A DNA stretch of 64,000 bases from Glaciecola sp028401415 (GTDB lineage: Bacteria; Pseudomonadota; Gammaproteobacteria; Enterobacterales; Alteromonadaceae), in the NCBI RefSeq assembly GCF_028401415.2, contig NZ_CP171821.2, positions 2,418,001 through 2,482,000 of the forward strand, given 5' to 3'. The position numbers and the translations under genes are program-made. Positions 26,958 to 36,030 of the stretch are shown piece after piece. Numbering within the stretch: the stretch's first letter is position 1; every line of letters begins with the position of its first letter. Under the pieces are notes generated by a model, which saw only the letters and a list, made by a program, of their open reading frames with translations, was not told the DNA's origin and ran no database searches.

Positions 26958-27599
26958 ATGCGAATAACAGGCCTTTTTGCAGGCAAGCCTCAGCCATTTG
27001 GTCCGCGCAAGGCCCCCAGTAGCATAATCAAAGAGTTGCACGAATCACTTCGCATAAACGAAGATGGCGCACAAGAGGATGAGCAAGGAAATAAAAAGCT
27101 ACATGGTGGACCGCAAATGGCCCTTCATCAGTACGCGCAAAAAAGTTACATTGCTTTACAAAACGCCTTCCCAAAAACCGCTTATTTGATGTCAATCGGC
27201 AGCATTGGCGAAAATATTTCTGCGCCTGATATGGATGAAAGCAATGTCTATATTGGTGATGTATATAAAATGGGCGAGGTTGAGCTTCAAGTCAGCTCCC
27301 CGCGAGCGCCGTGCTCGAAAATAAACCATCGCTATGGCCAGAAAAAAATCGATACTTTCGTGCTCGAACAGGGAATATGCGGATGGTATTTTCGTGTGCT
27401 TAAAAATGGTGTCCTTCATCATGATGATGAAATTAGCTTACTCGCGCGCAACGCTAATCCAGTGAGTGTTAGAACGCTTATGTTTATGACAAAACCACCG
27501 GCTGGAAGGCACTTTACTGACGAAGAATTAGCGCATGCAGCTATAACGCCTGGACTTGCCCCAGAATGGCAACAAAAACTGCAAAGGCTATTGCGTTAA
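26958..27599 (+). CDS. YiiM-like MOSC-domain protein
   Basis: 213 residues from ATG 26958 (start MRITGLFAGKPQPFG). The MOSC beta-barrel contains NKKLHGGPQMALHQY, GENIS, ESNVYIGDVYKMGEVELQVS and the conserved cysteine in SPRAPCSKI that binds molybdenum cofactor in this family. E. coli YiiM takes part in detoxifying N-hydroxylated purine analogues. An in-frame ATG at 26826 would add 44 unrelated residues and overlap the divergent sigma gene, so I reject it. The C-terminal helical part (about 150-213) is as in YiiM. Confidence 0.88.
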   Translation: MRITGLFAGKPQPFGPRKAPSSIIKELHESLRINEDGAQEDEQGNKKLHGGPQMALHQYAQKSYIALQNAFPKTAYLMSIGSIGENISAPDMDESNVYIGDVYKMGEVELQVSSPRAPCSKINHRYGQKKIDTFVLEQGICGWYFRVLKNGVLHHDDEISLLARNANPVSVRTLMFMTKPPAGRHFTDEELAHAAITPGLAPEWQQKLQRLLR

Positions 27600-27607
27600 G
27601 AATAAGC

Positions 27608-28192
27608 CTATTGCATTTTAACCATACAGTTTTCTTTCGCTAGCTTTTCTCGTTCGCTTTGGATATCCAAAGAGTTTTTTGAATTATGGAATAGCGTGCG
27701 ATAGTCACTCTTGTGCTGTTTACGTAACTTCCCCCAAATAAAACGCTCAATTTCCTTCTCACTTTCTAAAATTAAGCCTGGGACTGGAACGGGTTTTCGG
27801 CTTTGCTCATCAATGGCTACCATGGTGAAATAGGAGGTATTGGTGTGCTTATCGACGCCGCGTTTAAAATCCTCAGAGATTACTTTGATGCCAACCTCCA
27901 TTGACGAGCGTCCCACATAATTAACCGAAGCCATGAGCGTCACCAGCTCACCCACATCTACAGGATTGACGAAGTTCACCCCGTCTACGGATGCTGTTAC
28001 ACAGTACTGTTTGCTAAAGGCCGCTGCTGCGGTGTACGCGATTTTATCCATCAAAGAAAGGATAATTCCGCCATGCACCTTCCCTCCAAAATTCTCATAA
28101 CTTGGGATCATTAGCTCTTTAAGCACAACTTGTGACGACTTTACTGTTCGGTATTCAAGGGCACTTTGTTTGGTTTCTATGAAACTTGGCAT
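27608..28192 (-). CDS. Acyl-CoA thioesterase, hotdog fold (YciA/COG1607 type)
   Basis: 194 residues. The hotdog core (about 10-135) shows NFGGKVHGGIILSLMDKIAY with the helix-start aspartate that is catalytic in this family, and VDGVNFVNPVDVGELVTLMA. The enzyme hydrolyses acyl-CoA to free acid and CoA; the chain length preference cannot be read. The C-terminal 50 residues are charged and helical and longer than in E. coli YciA. It starts 5 bases after the stop of the NTF2-like gene, so it is the last gene of a small operon. Confidence 0.85.
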   Translation of the reverse strand: MPSFIETKQSALEYRTVKSSQVVLKELMIPSYENFGGKVHGGIILSLMDKIAYTAAAAFSKQYCVTASVDGVNFVNPVDVGELVTLMASVNYVGRSSMEVGIKVISEDFKRGVDKHTNTSYFTMVAIDEQSRKPVPVPGLILESEKEIERFIWGKLRKQHKSDYRTLFHNSKNSLDIQSEREKLAKENCMVKMQ

Positions 28193-28197
28193 CTACT

Positions 28198-28620
28198 TTA
28201 GCGCTCAATGTACTGAGCAACTTTATTGGTTATATGCCAATTCTCGCCGTCATATAAAAGGTTAAGATAGTCGACATAGCCATGCTCGCTTTTCTCGCCC
28301 CAGGTAAAGTTGACGGTTGCGTTGGCGGCATTTCCCGTAATCAGCATGTTGGTAATCTCAATTTTGGCATCCCAGTTTTGTCCGTTGTCGACTACTTTTG
28401 CAAATTCATCGCGTGAAAAATGTTGGTATTGCGCGTCTTGATTATAATATTGAATAAACGCAGTATCGCTAAAGGCCTGCATAACATGCTTCCCAGAACC
28501 TGTGCTTACGCCTTTGATGTAGGCATTTACCGCATCTTCGGGTTTAGTGGAATCTCCAGCCTGAACGGAAGCGCTCAAAACAATTAATAAAGTAAAAACT
28601 AGCTTAATGTTTGTTTGCAT
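28198..28620 (-). CDS. Secreted NTF2-like (putative lumazine-binding, SnoaL-type fold) protein
   Basis: 140 residues from ATG 28620, with AGGAG upstream. The N-terminal signal peptide is VFTLLIVLSASVQAGD. The body (about 24-140) looks like an NTF2/lumazine-binding-like cone fold: DAVNAYIKGVSTGSGKHVMQ, then ITNMLITGNAANATVNFTW and LLYDGENWHITNKVA. No catalytic residues can be assigned. An upstream in-frame start would add 26 residues overlapping the DUF1080 gene and would bury the signal peptide. Function unknown. Confidence 0.75.
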   Translation of the reverse strand: MQTNIKLVFTLLIVLSASVQAGDSTKPEDAVNAYIKGVSTGSGKHVMQAFSDTAFIQYYNQDAQYQHFSRDEFAKVVDNGQNWDAKIEITNMLITGNAANATVNFTWGEKSEHGYVDYLNLLYDGENWHITNKVAQYIER

Positions 28621-28630
28621 AATTGCTCTC

Positions 28631-29335
28631 CTAAAGCTCTTTAACTTCAATGTTTCTAAACACAATTGGGGCTCCCGCGTGCTTGCCTTGAAAGCCAATT
28701 TTACCTACGGTGGGCAGCTGCGCTTTTGGCACGCTTAACCACTCTGGAATTTGTGAGCCGTCAGGATTAGTTTGCGCCGACGTCCACTGACTTAAATCGA
28801 TTTGGTTAATCGCTTCGCCGTTCATTGTTACGTCAATGATTTGATCTTTGGCAATCACGCGCATTGTATTCCATTCGCCTGGCTTGTTAATAACGCTTTT
28901 ACTGGCCGCTTTGTGCCCAAAAATAGCACCCGCTTGCCATGTCTTACCCATGTTTTGCCATTTTTCTGAGTGATCATCGGCAATCTGCACTTCTACGGAG
29001 TACTGGACCCAACTATTTACATCACTCACGTATACGATCACGCCGCTGTTGGTCTCGGGGCCAGTTTTAAATTCGAGCTTTAACTCAAAGTTATCATAGT
29101 CTTGTTGCGTCCAAAGCATTTCGTCTTTGTCGGCAATAAGCTCGTCACCTTCGTAGCGCCAAGCTTCATTTGTAACGATGGCGTTAGATAAGTCTTTCTC
29201 AAATACTGCAACAAACCCTGCTTCATTGTTTTGAACGACTTGGGTGGCTTCTTGCTCTGACGAGTCCTGACAGGCCCACAAAACCAATAACATAGTCATC
29301 AGTACTAAGGTTTTTAAACGTGTAGCTTTCATCAT
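28631..29335 (-). CDS. DUF1080 (3-keto-disaccharide hydrolase-like) lipoprotein
   Basis: 234 residues. The signal sequence ends in a lipobox (VLWAC), so the protein should be lipid-anchored. The remainder is the concanavalin-like DUF1080 fold: WRYEGDELIADKDEMLWT, FELKLEFKTGPETNSGVIVY, KPGEWNTMRVIAKD, GKIGFQGKHAGAPIVFRNIE. Characterised relatives cleave 3-keto-glycosides; many others are only glycan-binding. No other sugar-catabolic gene is adjacent. It lies 10 bases upstream of the NTF2-like gene. Confidence 0.85.
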   Translation of the reverse strand: MMKATRLKTLVLMTMLLVLWACQDSSEQEATQVVQNNEAGFVAVFEKDLSNAIVTNEAWRYEGDELIADKDEMLWTQQDYDNFELKLEFKTGPETNSGVIVYVSDVNSWVQYSVEVQIADDHSEKWQNMGKTWQAGAIFGHKAASKSVINKPGEWNTMRVIAKDQIIDVTMNGEAINQIDLSQWTSAQTNPDGSQIPEWLSVPKAQLPTVGKIGFQGKHAGAPIVFRNIEVKEL

Positions 29336-29354
29336 GTGCTTCCCTTCTCAAATT

Positions 29355-31109
29355 TTAGAAAATAACTGTATGCTGGCTTTCTATGTCCTCTGCGGAAGCC
29401 GGCTTTGCAAAAAAGTATCCTTGTCCATGGTCAATATTTAAGGCTTGGCAAAGTTTAAAATGCTCTTCTGTCTCAATCCCTTCGGCAACAACGGTCATGT
29501 TCAAGCGTTTGAGCATGTTGGCTAAAGCTTCAAATACAGCGAGTCGTTTTTCTTCACTCTCATCCATTTTAAACAAAGATTTATCTAACTTTACAATATC
29601 AATCGGGTAATTAATTAGGTGCGATATGGAGGAGTAGCCCACGCCAAAATCATCTAAAGAGATAGAAAACCCATAATCCGCCAGCACTTGTATGGATTGT
29701 TTGATCATTTGCTGCTGCTCAAACAAGGCAGTTTCTGTAATTTCAAGTACGATGCTTTCGGGTTTAACTTGGTAGTATTCAGCGCGCTGAATAATATACT
29801 GAGTGACTTTGTCATTTTGAAGCTGAATGGGGGAAATATTAATGGCTATGAACTTCTCGCTTTTGGTGTGCTTTTGCCAAAGCGCAATTTGACGAATGGC
29901 ATTGTCAATTACCCATTCCCCAATAGCATGAATATCATTATTTTTTTCCGCGATTGGAATAAATTCGTCAGGCACAAATGAGGACGTCATATCTGGCCAT
30001 CGAATTAATGCTTCATATCCAATTTGCTTGCCGGTTGATAACTCAATGACTGGCTGAAAATGCATATTGAAAGAGGCCTCTTCCAAATGCTTTTTCAAGC
30101 CGACTTGAATGTCGTATTGACGGCTAAAGTTTTTATGCATACCTTCATCATACACTCTCACGAGTCCTTTACCTGCTCGCTTTGCAGCATACATGGCCAC
30201 GTCTGCAAACTTAACCAGCTGCTGCTTATTTTGCGCATGTAGAGGATATAGCGCAGCACCCACACTTGCATTGCAAGAAAGCTGATTGTCGCCAATCATA
30301 ATGGGCTGGTGCAGGGCGTGAATAATTCGCAAGGCGACTTGCTCGACTTGTTCAGGCGTTTTTATTCCCGTGAGGATAATGGCAAATTCATCTCCGCCAA
30401 GCCTGGCAAAGCCTTCGTGGCGACGCAGTAAGCTTTTTACCCGTGTAGAAAACTCAATTAGCAACCTGTCCCCGGCATCGTGCCCGAGGGAATCATTAAT
30501 GAATTTGAAGTTATCCAAATCAAGTAAAATTAAGGCTACGTCTACTCGCGCATCTGCCCCTTCTTGAATCAAAAGTGACATCAACTGATTAAAATGATGA
30601 CGATTAGATAAGCCTGTTAATGGGTCTTTTTCTGCAATGTGTTTCACATCTAGATAGTTTTGATGAAGCTTGTGTTCAAGTTCAAAGCGTTTTTGCGCAT
30701 GCACAATGGCTCTTTGTAAATTCAGCTTTTGCAGATCAGATTTTAAAATAAAGTCCTGAGCACCCGCCTCTAAGCAAGCAACCGCTAATTGGTCACTATC
30801 AGATGAACTCATCATCACTATCGCTACACTGCCTAAATCTGCGCGAGAGCGAAGGTTTTCAACCATCTGCAAGCCATTACTGTTGGGCATTTTATAATCG
30901 AGCAAAATAACATCAAAGCTTTGCTCTTTAAGTTTAGCCAAGCCCTCGTCAACTGAGCTGGCGTCTACTACATTCACATCATAGTCATTCTCGGCAATGG
31001 TTCTACGTATAATTTTCCTATCCGCAAAATCATCGTCGACTACCAACACATCTAAACGTCTTCTCATTTCCATGTTCGGTACTCTTAATGCATTCATGCT
31101 ACTACTCAA
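29355..31109 (-). CDS. Response regulator with GGDEF and EAL domains
   Basis: 584 residues. The receiver domain (about 17-140) has VDDDFADR and the phosphoacceptor in ILLDYKMP. The GGDEF domain (about 165-325) opens DPLTGLSNRHHF and has the intact active site RLGGDEFAII. The EAL domain (about 345-580) has YEALIRWP, LEITETALF, LDDFGVGYSS, VKLDKSLF and VAEGIETEE. Both c-di-GMP synthesis and hydrolysis are possible, with the balance set by phosphorylation. It follows the histidine kinase gene by 33 bases and is its likely target. It is closely similar to the protein at 36031-37725. Confidence 0.93.
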   Translation of the reverse strand: MSSSMNALRVPNMEMRRRLDVLVVDDDFADRKIIRRTIAENDYDVNVVDASSVDEGLAKLKEQSFDVILLDYKMPNSNGLQMVENLRSRADLGSVAIVMMSSSDSDQLAVACLEAGAQDFILKSDLQKLNLQRAIVHAQKRFELEHKLHQNYLDVKHIAEKDPLTGLSNRHHFNQLMSLLIQEGADARVDVALILLDLDNFKFINDSLGHDAGDRLLIEFSTRVKSLLRRHEGFARLGGDEFAIILTGIKTPEQVEQVALRIIHALHQPIMIGDNQLSCNASVGAALYPLHAQNKQQLVKFADVAMYAAKRAGKGLVRVYDEGMHKNFSRQYDIQVGLKKHLEEASFNMHFQPVIELSTGKQIGYEALIRWPDMTSSFVPDEFIPIAEKNNDIHAIGEWVIDNAIRQIALWQKHTKSEKFIAINISPIQLQNDKVTQYIIQRAEYYQVKPESIVLEITETALFEQQQMIKQSIQVLADYGFSISLDDFGVGYSSISHLINYPIDIVKLDKSLFKMDESEEKRLAVFEALANMLKRLNMTVVAEGIETEEHFKLCQALNIDHGQGYFFAKPASAEDIESQHTVIF

Positions 31110-31142
31110 CGCTACTGCTAATGATTATCTAACTATTTGTAC

Positions 31143-32291
31143 TCAACACGAGAGCTGCGCTACGGCCTGTCGAGTCAAGTTGTTAAGCGGCCAATTGATA
31201 ACAAATTTTGCGCCTCTTGGTGTGTTATCTTGTATGGTAATCGAACCGCCATAATGCTCTACCAAACGTTTGACAATGCTTAAGCCCATGCCCGAGCCCT
31301 CTACTTCATCACGAGGTTTTAGGGTCTCAAATAAATCAAAAATTCGGGCGCGATCACCCTCAGATATGCCGGGGCCATTATCCATCACGGTAATCATGTT
31401 AGACGTTTGCTTTCGTTTAACTTTTATTTGAATTTTGGCATTGCCAGAATCGTTATGCTTGATGGCATTGCTGATTAAGTTGAGTAATACCACCGAAAAA
31501 GGCACATCTGGCACTAATACTGATACGTCGTCACATCTCAGCGAAAAACCCATAGGCAGGTCAATCAATGACAACAACTCTACAACCTTATCGTTTACGT
31601 TGACTTCGCTTGGATGCTGATACTCGCGCCCAATTTTTGAGTAGGAAAGCAAGTCTTGAAGCAGCTGCTCCATACGATGTACCCTGCTCATGACAATTTC
31701 AAGGTTTTCCATGCTGTCGCGTGGCAATACAGTTTCACAGTCCTCCATTACCCAGGAGACCATGCGTTTAATCACATTTAATGGCGCTTTTAAATCATGA
31801 CTTGCTACATAGGCAAAGCTGTCCAAGTCTTTGTTTGAGCGTTTTAAGTCTTGCACAATCAGCTCTTGCTCGGTGATATCTTTGGCCACAATGAGCAAAT
31901 GCGCATCATCGCGATACGCGCCAAAACGTTTTACGTTAATCTGGAATACCCTATCGCTGTGCTCACCCAATTGAAATGATTCAACTCGGCTATGCTCGCC
32001 TTTGGTCAGCGCATGGCGCTGCGCTTCAACAACAATTTGTTGTTTATGAGGGCTAGAGGACTTATGTTCAAAAAAAGCACAAATGCGATCAGATAAAGAT
32101 GCGACTTGCTCAGAACGCTCAAATATTGAGCTTTGAAGAAGGGTACGTGTCGCTTGGTTGGCAAAGACAACTTCGCCACGACTGTTTTTTATGTAAATAT
32201 AGTCGTTGCTGAGATCTGTAATTTCCTTAAATATCTCATCATCAATATCGCCATCCATAGCGCAGGCTTGATCGCTTGCTAGGCTTTGCAT
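31143..32291 (-). CDS. Soluble PAS-type sensor histidine kinase
   Basis: 382 residues with no membrane segment. A PAS domain (about 20-140) contains DYIYIKNSRGEVVFANQATR. HisKA (about 155-225) has the phosphoacceptor motif ASHDLKAPLNVIKRMV. The HATPase_c domain (about 255-365) shows LNLISNAIKHND (N box), DNGPGI (G1) and GSGMGLSIVKRLVEHYGG (G2). It should phosphorylate the downstream GGDEF-EAL response regulator. The HisKA/HATPase portion resembles the kinase at 33990-35528 (both have HDLKAPLN and RPRDEVEGSGMGLS-like segments), which suggests duplication. Confidence 0.92.
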   Translation of the reverse strand: MQSLASDQACAMDGDIDDEIFKEITDLSNDYIYIKNSRGEVVFANQATRTLLQSSIFERSEQVASLSDRICAFFEHKSSSPHKQQIVVEAQRHALTKGEHSRVESFQLGEHSDRVFQINVKRFGAYRDDAHLLIVAKDITEQELIVQDLKRSNKDLDSFAYVASHDLKAPLNVIKRMVSWVMEDCETVLPRDSMENLEIVMSRVHRMEQLLQDLLSYSKIGREYQHPSEVNVNDKVVELLSLIDLPMGFSLRCDDVSVLVPDVPFSVVLLNLISNAIKHNDSGNAKIQIKVKRKQTSNMITVMDNGPGISEGDRARIFDLFETLKPRDEVEGSGMGLSIVKRLVEHYGGSITIQDNTPRGAKFVINWPLNNLTRQAVAQLSC

Positions 32292-32500
32292 CGGTTAGCT
32301 GTCTCGTGTGTTTAGAGAGTCTTATTATCGTTATATCAGCGTGTATGAAATGCTGTATCGAGTGCCTAAAACCTAATATGCGAGTTTGGCTTGCAGGCAC
32401 CTAATAGTAGGTTAAATGCTCACTTTGCTCAAGTGATGATTTATGAGAATTTTATGACGAGGCAGACAAGGCCTGCCTCGGTGTATAAGTTAATTAAATG

Positions 32501-33685
32501 TTAAGCTATCTCGAACAAACCAGCGGCGCCCATTCCCCCTCCAACGCACATAGTTACCACGACATATTTGACGCCACGTCGCTTACCTTCTATTAGGGCA
32601 TGGCCAGTTGTTCTTGCGCCAGTCATGCCGTAGGGGTGTCCAATACTAATAGCGCCCCCGTTAACATTATAAATTTCTGGGTCGATCCCTAGTTTATCGC
32701 GACAATAAAGCGCTTGGCATGCAAAGGCTTCATTGAGCTCCCAAAGACCAATATCGCTGATGCTTAAACCATGTGTTTTTAGCAGTTTAGGGATTGCATA
32801 AATTGGTCCAATTCCCATTTCTTCTGGTGCATTACCTGCCACCGCCATGCCGCGGTAGATGCCTAAAGGCGATAAACCGCGCTGCTCGGCGAGTTTCGAT
32901 TCCATCACCACGCAAGCTGATGCGCCATCTGATAGTTGAGAGGCATTACCCGCAGTAATCACACCATTGTCCAGCACAGGCTTCAAGTTTTGTAAATCCG
33001 CTAAGGCGGTAGAAGGTCTGTTGCCCTCGTCTTTTTCGAGCGTCACTTGTTCAAAAGACACTTCCTTAGTTTCTTTATTCATCACGCCTTTGGTAGTAGA
33101 GAATGGCACAATCTCGTCGTCGAATTTACCCTCAGCCTGGGCTTTCGCTGTGCGCTGTTGAGACGATAAGGCATATTCATCTTGTGCGTCACGACTAATA
33201 TTATATGTTTTAGCAACATGTTCTGCGGTAAACAGCATGGGCATATAGGCATGCTTTTCATGAGCGGTGACATTTTCATCCATGCTAGTGCTTGCCCACT
33301 CAAAATACTTTTGCTGCACTTCGCTGATATTGTCTTGACCACCGGCAACTACCACATTCATTCCATCTACCATCACCTGCTTCGCGGCAGTCGCAATTGC
33401 CATAAGGCCCGAGGAGCACTGACGGTCAATAGTTTGTCCAGATACCGTATTTGGCAGACCTGCTGCAAGTGTTGCAAGACGCGCAATATTGCCACCCGCA
33501 CTGCCAGCGTTTAACACCGACCCAATGATGACATCATCGATTTCAGCGCCATCGACGCCACTTCGATCAACTGCATGCTTTATCGCATGGGCGGTGAGAG
33601 TGGGAGATTTCGTATTATTAAAGGCACCTTTGTAGGCGCGTCCGATGGGGGTACGCGCGGTGGATACGATAACAGCTTCTTTCAT
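32501..33685 (-). CDS. Acetyl-CoA acetyltransferase / thiolase
   Basis: 394 residues, a standard thiolase length. The acyl-accepting Cys is in RQCSSGLMAIA. WELNEAFACQAL, NVNGGAISIGHPYGMTGAR (catalytic His) and MCVGGGMGAAGLF (second catalytic Cys) are all present. It condenses or cleaves acyl-CoA (beta-oxidation or acetoacetyl-CoA formation); substrate range cannot be decided. No paired multifunctional FadB-type gene is adjacent. It stands alone between two signalling modules. Confidence 0.93.
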   Translation of the reverse strand: MKEAVIVSTARTPIGRAYKGAFNNTKSPTLTAHAIKHAVDRSGVDGAEIDDVIIGSVLNAGSAGGNIARLATLAAGLPNTVSGQTIDRQCSSGLMAIATAAKQVMVDGMNVVVAGGQDNISEVQQKYFEWASTSMDENVTAHEKHAYMPMLFTAEHVAKTYNISRDAQDEYALSSQQRTAKAQAEGKFDDEIVPFSTTKGVMNKETKEVSFEQVTLEKDEGNRPSTALADLQNLKPVLDNGVITAGNASQLSDGASACVVMESKLAEQRGLSPLGIYRGMAVAGNAPEEMGIGPIYAIPKLLKTHGLSISDIGLWELNEAFACQALYCRDKLGIDPEIYNVNGGAISIGHPYGMTGARTTGHALIEGKRRGVKYVVVTMCVGGGMGAAGLFEIA

Positions 33686-33989
33686 GATGTCTCCTAAATG
33701 TTATTCGCAAAAGCAATTCTGCAGTGTCCTAATCATAGTGAAAAGAGGGCATAAAGCGCATTTATAATTTTTATCGAAAGGCATGGACTTGATGAATAGC
33801 TGCAGCATATTTACGGTGAGTGTGCATTCTCTTTGACTTGCAGATAAACCTAGCGTCTATGACCAAGTCTGAATTGATTGAGATTCAAATAAACGTTAGT
33901 CTGGTCGGTATGTTTATTGCTTTTGCCGTAACATCGATTGTATGAAGCGGCAACAGTCATCATCATATACTAAAGGATAAGCGATATTC
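33686..33989. other. 304-base divergent promoter region
   Basis: The region lies between the divergent thiolase and histidine kinase genes and should hold both promoters. The kinase ATG at 33990 is preceded by AAAGGATAAGC. No hairpin or repeat was found by eye. Confidence 0.5.
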
Positions 33990-35528
33990 ATGCCCATTTT
34001 TGAAAGAGAATCCTATTTAGGCAAACCGACTGAACAAGACGAGCGCCTAGTTTTCCCCTTATCCACCCACTTGCAAGAGAATCTGCAAGACATTTGCGAG
34101 TTAGTTATTGAAGTTTTCGAGGCAAAAAGCTGCGGCATTGCGGTTGAATATGACCGAAAAGTCGCGCTGATACATGGCAGTTTTGAAAGTCAGTCGAAAA
34201 TGCAATCAGAAAACTCTCAGTTTATATATGAGAATGGCATTAAGAAACTCCACGACAGCGACTTTGCAACCATCGAAAGCTTTGAGGCTGCTCAAGAGCA
34301 GGTTGTGTGTGTACCGATTAAGGTTCTCAGTAATCTAAAGTTGGGTGCACTTATATTTACGCGGGATGCCGGTAAAGCTCAAACTCAGGAGCTCTCGCGC
34401 AAAGATAAGCGTATTCTTCGCCTGATTGGCAGAGATATTGAAAACTTCTTTATTCAGCGACGCGAAAGCTTTGAAATCGAACAGTCTAGCGAGCTACAAA
34501 TTCTGATATCTCAGCTCAATCACGATTGGATATTTGTCAAAGATAAAGACTTTAAAATTGTTTATGCGAACGAGGCTTTTTTGCAAGTCTATCCAGAAGA
34601 TATGCGCGATAGCGTGATTGGCTATACCACAATTGAGGAATACGACGAACAAGAGGCAGAAAAGTTTCTCAAATACGACAAAATTGCATTTAACGAAGGC
34701 ATAAGCGAAACCATAGAGGATTTACATATGCCCGATGGCTCTCATATGATTGTAGCGACGACCAAGCAACGCTTTGAAGACAAAAGCGGATCCGCCTACA
34801 TTTTATGTGTGTGCAGAGACATTACTAAGCAAGAAGAATTAATTCGCAAATTACAAAAAGCCAATCAAGAACTCGATGATTTTGCCAGCATCGCTTCTCA
34901 TGATTTAAAAGCGCCATTAAATGCCATTCGCCGTCTTTTAGCATGGATACACGAAGAGAGCGCAGAGGTAATATCGGACAACGCAAAAGAAAACTTGGAT
35001 TTTGTCGTCAGCCGAGCCGAACGCATGCATTCCTTGTTAAACGACTTGCTGAGCTTTGCCAAAATTGGGCGCGACCAACAAAAGTATGAACAGTTATCTT
35101 TGAAAAAATCAGTGGACGAAATGAAGCTGCTAATTGATGTACCAGGAGACTTTGAAATTACCTGTGATGATGTAATCATTCACGTGCCAACCGTCCCTTT
35201 TAACACCGTGATGCTCAACCTAATTTCAAATGCCTTTAAACACAATGATAAAGCCCGCCCTACAATTGATGTGAGTGCTTCGGTCACAAAGCATTATTAC
35301 ATCATTAAGGTGAAGGATAACGGGCCGGGCATTCCAAAACAGTATCAAGACAGGGTGTTTAAATTGTTTCAAACTTTGCGTCCTCGAGATGAAGTTGAGG
35401 GCAGCGGCATGGGGCTATCGGTGGTGAAGAAATATGTTGAATCATATCAGGGGCAACTTAAGTTAAGCTCGGACGGTGAATCAGGATGTGAGTTTACCAT
35501 TTGGTGGCCTGTTACCCATTCAAGCTAA
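33990..35528 (+). CDS. Soluble GAF-PAS sensor histidine kinase
   Basis: 512 residues with no membrane helix. An N-terminal GAF-like domain (about 25-170) contains SCGIAVEYD and VVCVPIKVLSNLKLGALIF. A PAS domain (about 175-290) contains DWIFVKDKDFKIVYANEAFL. HisKA has ASHDLKAPLNAIRRLLAW. HATPase_c has LNLISNAFKHND, DNGPGIPKQY and GSGMGLSVVKKYVES. The single-domain response regulator starts 32 bases after the stop and the GGDEF-EAL regulator follows, giving a three-gene signalling operon. The input signal is unknown; no chromophore-binding cysteine can be assigned. Confidence 0.92.
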   Translation: MPIFERESYLGKPTEQDERLVFPLSTHLQENLQDICELVIEVFEAKSCGIAVEYDRKVALIHGSFESQSKMQSENSQFIYENGIKKLHDSDFATIESFEAAQEQVVCVPIKVLSNLKLGALIFTRDAGKAQTQELSRKDKRILRLIGRDIENFFIQRRESFEIEQSSELQILISQLNHDWIFVKDKDFKIVYANEAFLQVYPEDMRDSVIGYTTIEEYDEQEAEKFLKYDKIAFNEGISETIEDLHMPDGSHMIVATTKQRFEDKSGSAYILCVCRDITKQEELIRKLQKANQELDDFASIASHDLKAPLNAIRRLLAWIHEESAEVISDNAKENLDFVVSRAERMHSLLNDLLSFAKIGRDQQKYEQLSLKKSVDEMKLLIDVPGDFEITCDDVIIHVPTVPFNTVMLNLISNAFKHNDKARPTIDVSASVTKHYYIIKVKDNGPGIPKQYQDRVFKLFQTLRPRDEVEGSGMGLSVVKKYVESYQGQLKLSSDGESGCEFTIWWPVTHSS

Positions 35529-35560
35529 TCCTCGTAATAACAGAAGTAGAAGGAAAACAC

Positions 35561-35980
35561 ATGACCCCAATTGGTCCGACATTACTTGTAGTTGACGATG
35601 ACGACGTCGATTTTAAATTGCTACAGCATGAATTTAAAAAACGAAAGATCATAAATACCATTGTGCGAGCGAAAGATGGCATTGATGCATTAGAAAAAAT
35701 TGAAAGCGGCGTTATTGAAAAGCCCTTTATTGTCTTGCTCGATTTAAATATGCCGCGCATGAACGGATTGGAATTTTTATCTGAACTGCGTTCGCGAGAG
35801 GAGTATAAATCCACCGTCGTATTTATCTTATCCACATCGTCAGATGTAAATGATATAAGAGGAAGTTATGAAAAACACGCGGCGGGGTACTTTTTAAAAG
35901 ATGACGCTAATGAGAGTATTGAGCGCTTAGTGGACGTTCTAGGCGGTTATTTTCAGATCGTCACATTACCGGAAGAATAA
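35561..35980 (+). CDS. Single-domain response regulator (Rcp1-like)
   Basis: 139 residues from ATG 35561, with AGAAGG upstream. It is a receiver domain only: VVDDDDVDFKLLQHEFKK, phosphoacceptor in VLLDLNMPRMNGLEFL, the Ser/Thr switch in FILSTSSD and the Lys in GYFLKDD. This type often partners soluble PAS/GAF kinases as a phosphate shuttle. An in-frame ATG at 35501 would extend it into the kinase gene and is not supported. It lies between the kinase and the GGDEF-EAL regulator. Confidence 0.9.
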   Translation: MTPIGPTLLVVDDDDVDFKLLQHEFKKRKIINTIVRAKDGIDALEKIESGVIEKPFIVLLDLNMPRMNGLEFLSELRSREEYKSTVVFILSTSSDVNDIRGSYEKHAAGYFLKDDANESIERLVDVLGGYFQIVTLPEE

Positions 35981-36030
35981 GCCATAAAAAGGGCAACACA
36001 CCATAACGTATAAGCAGGTAAACTTTTAAC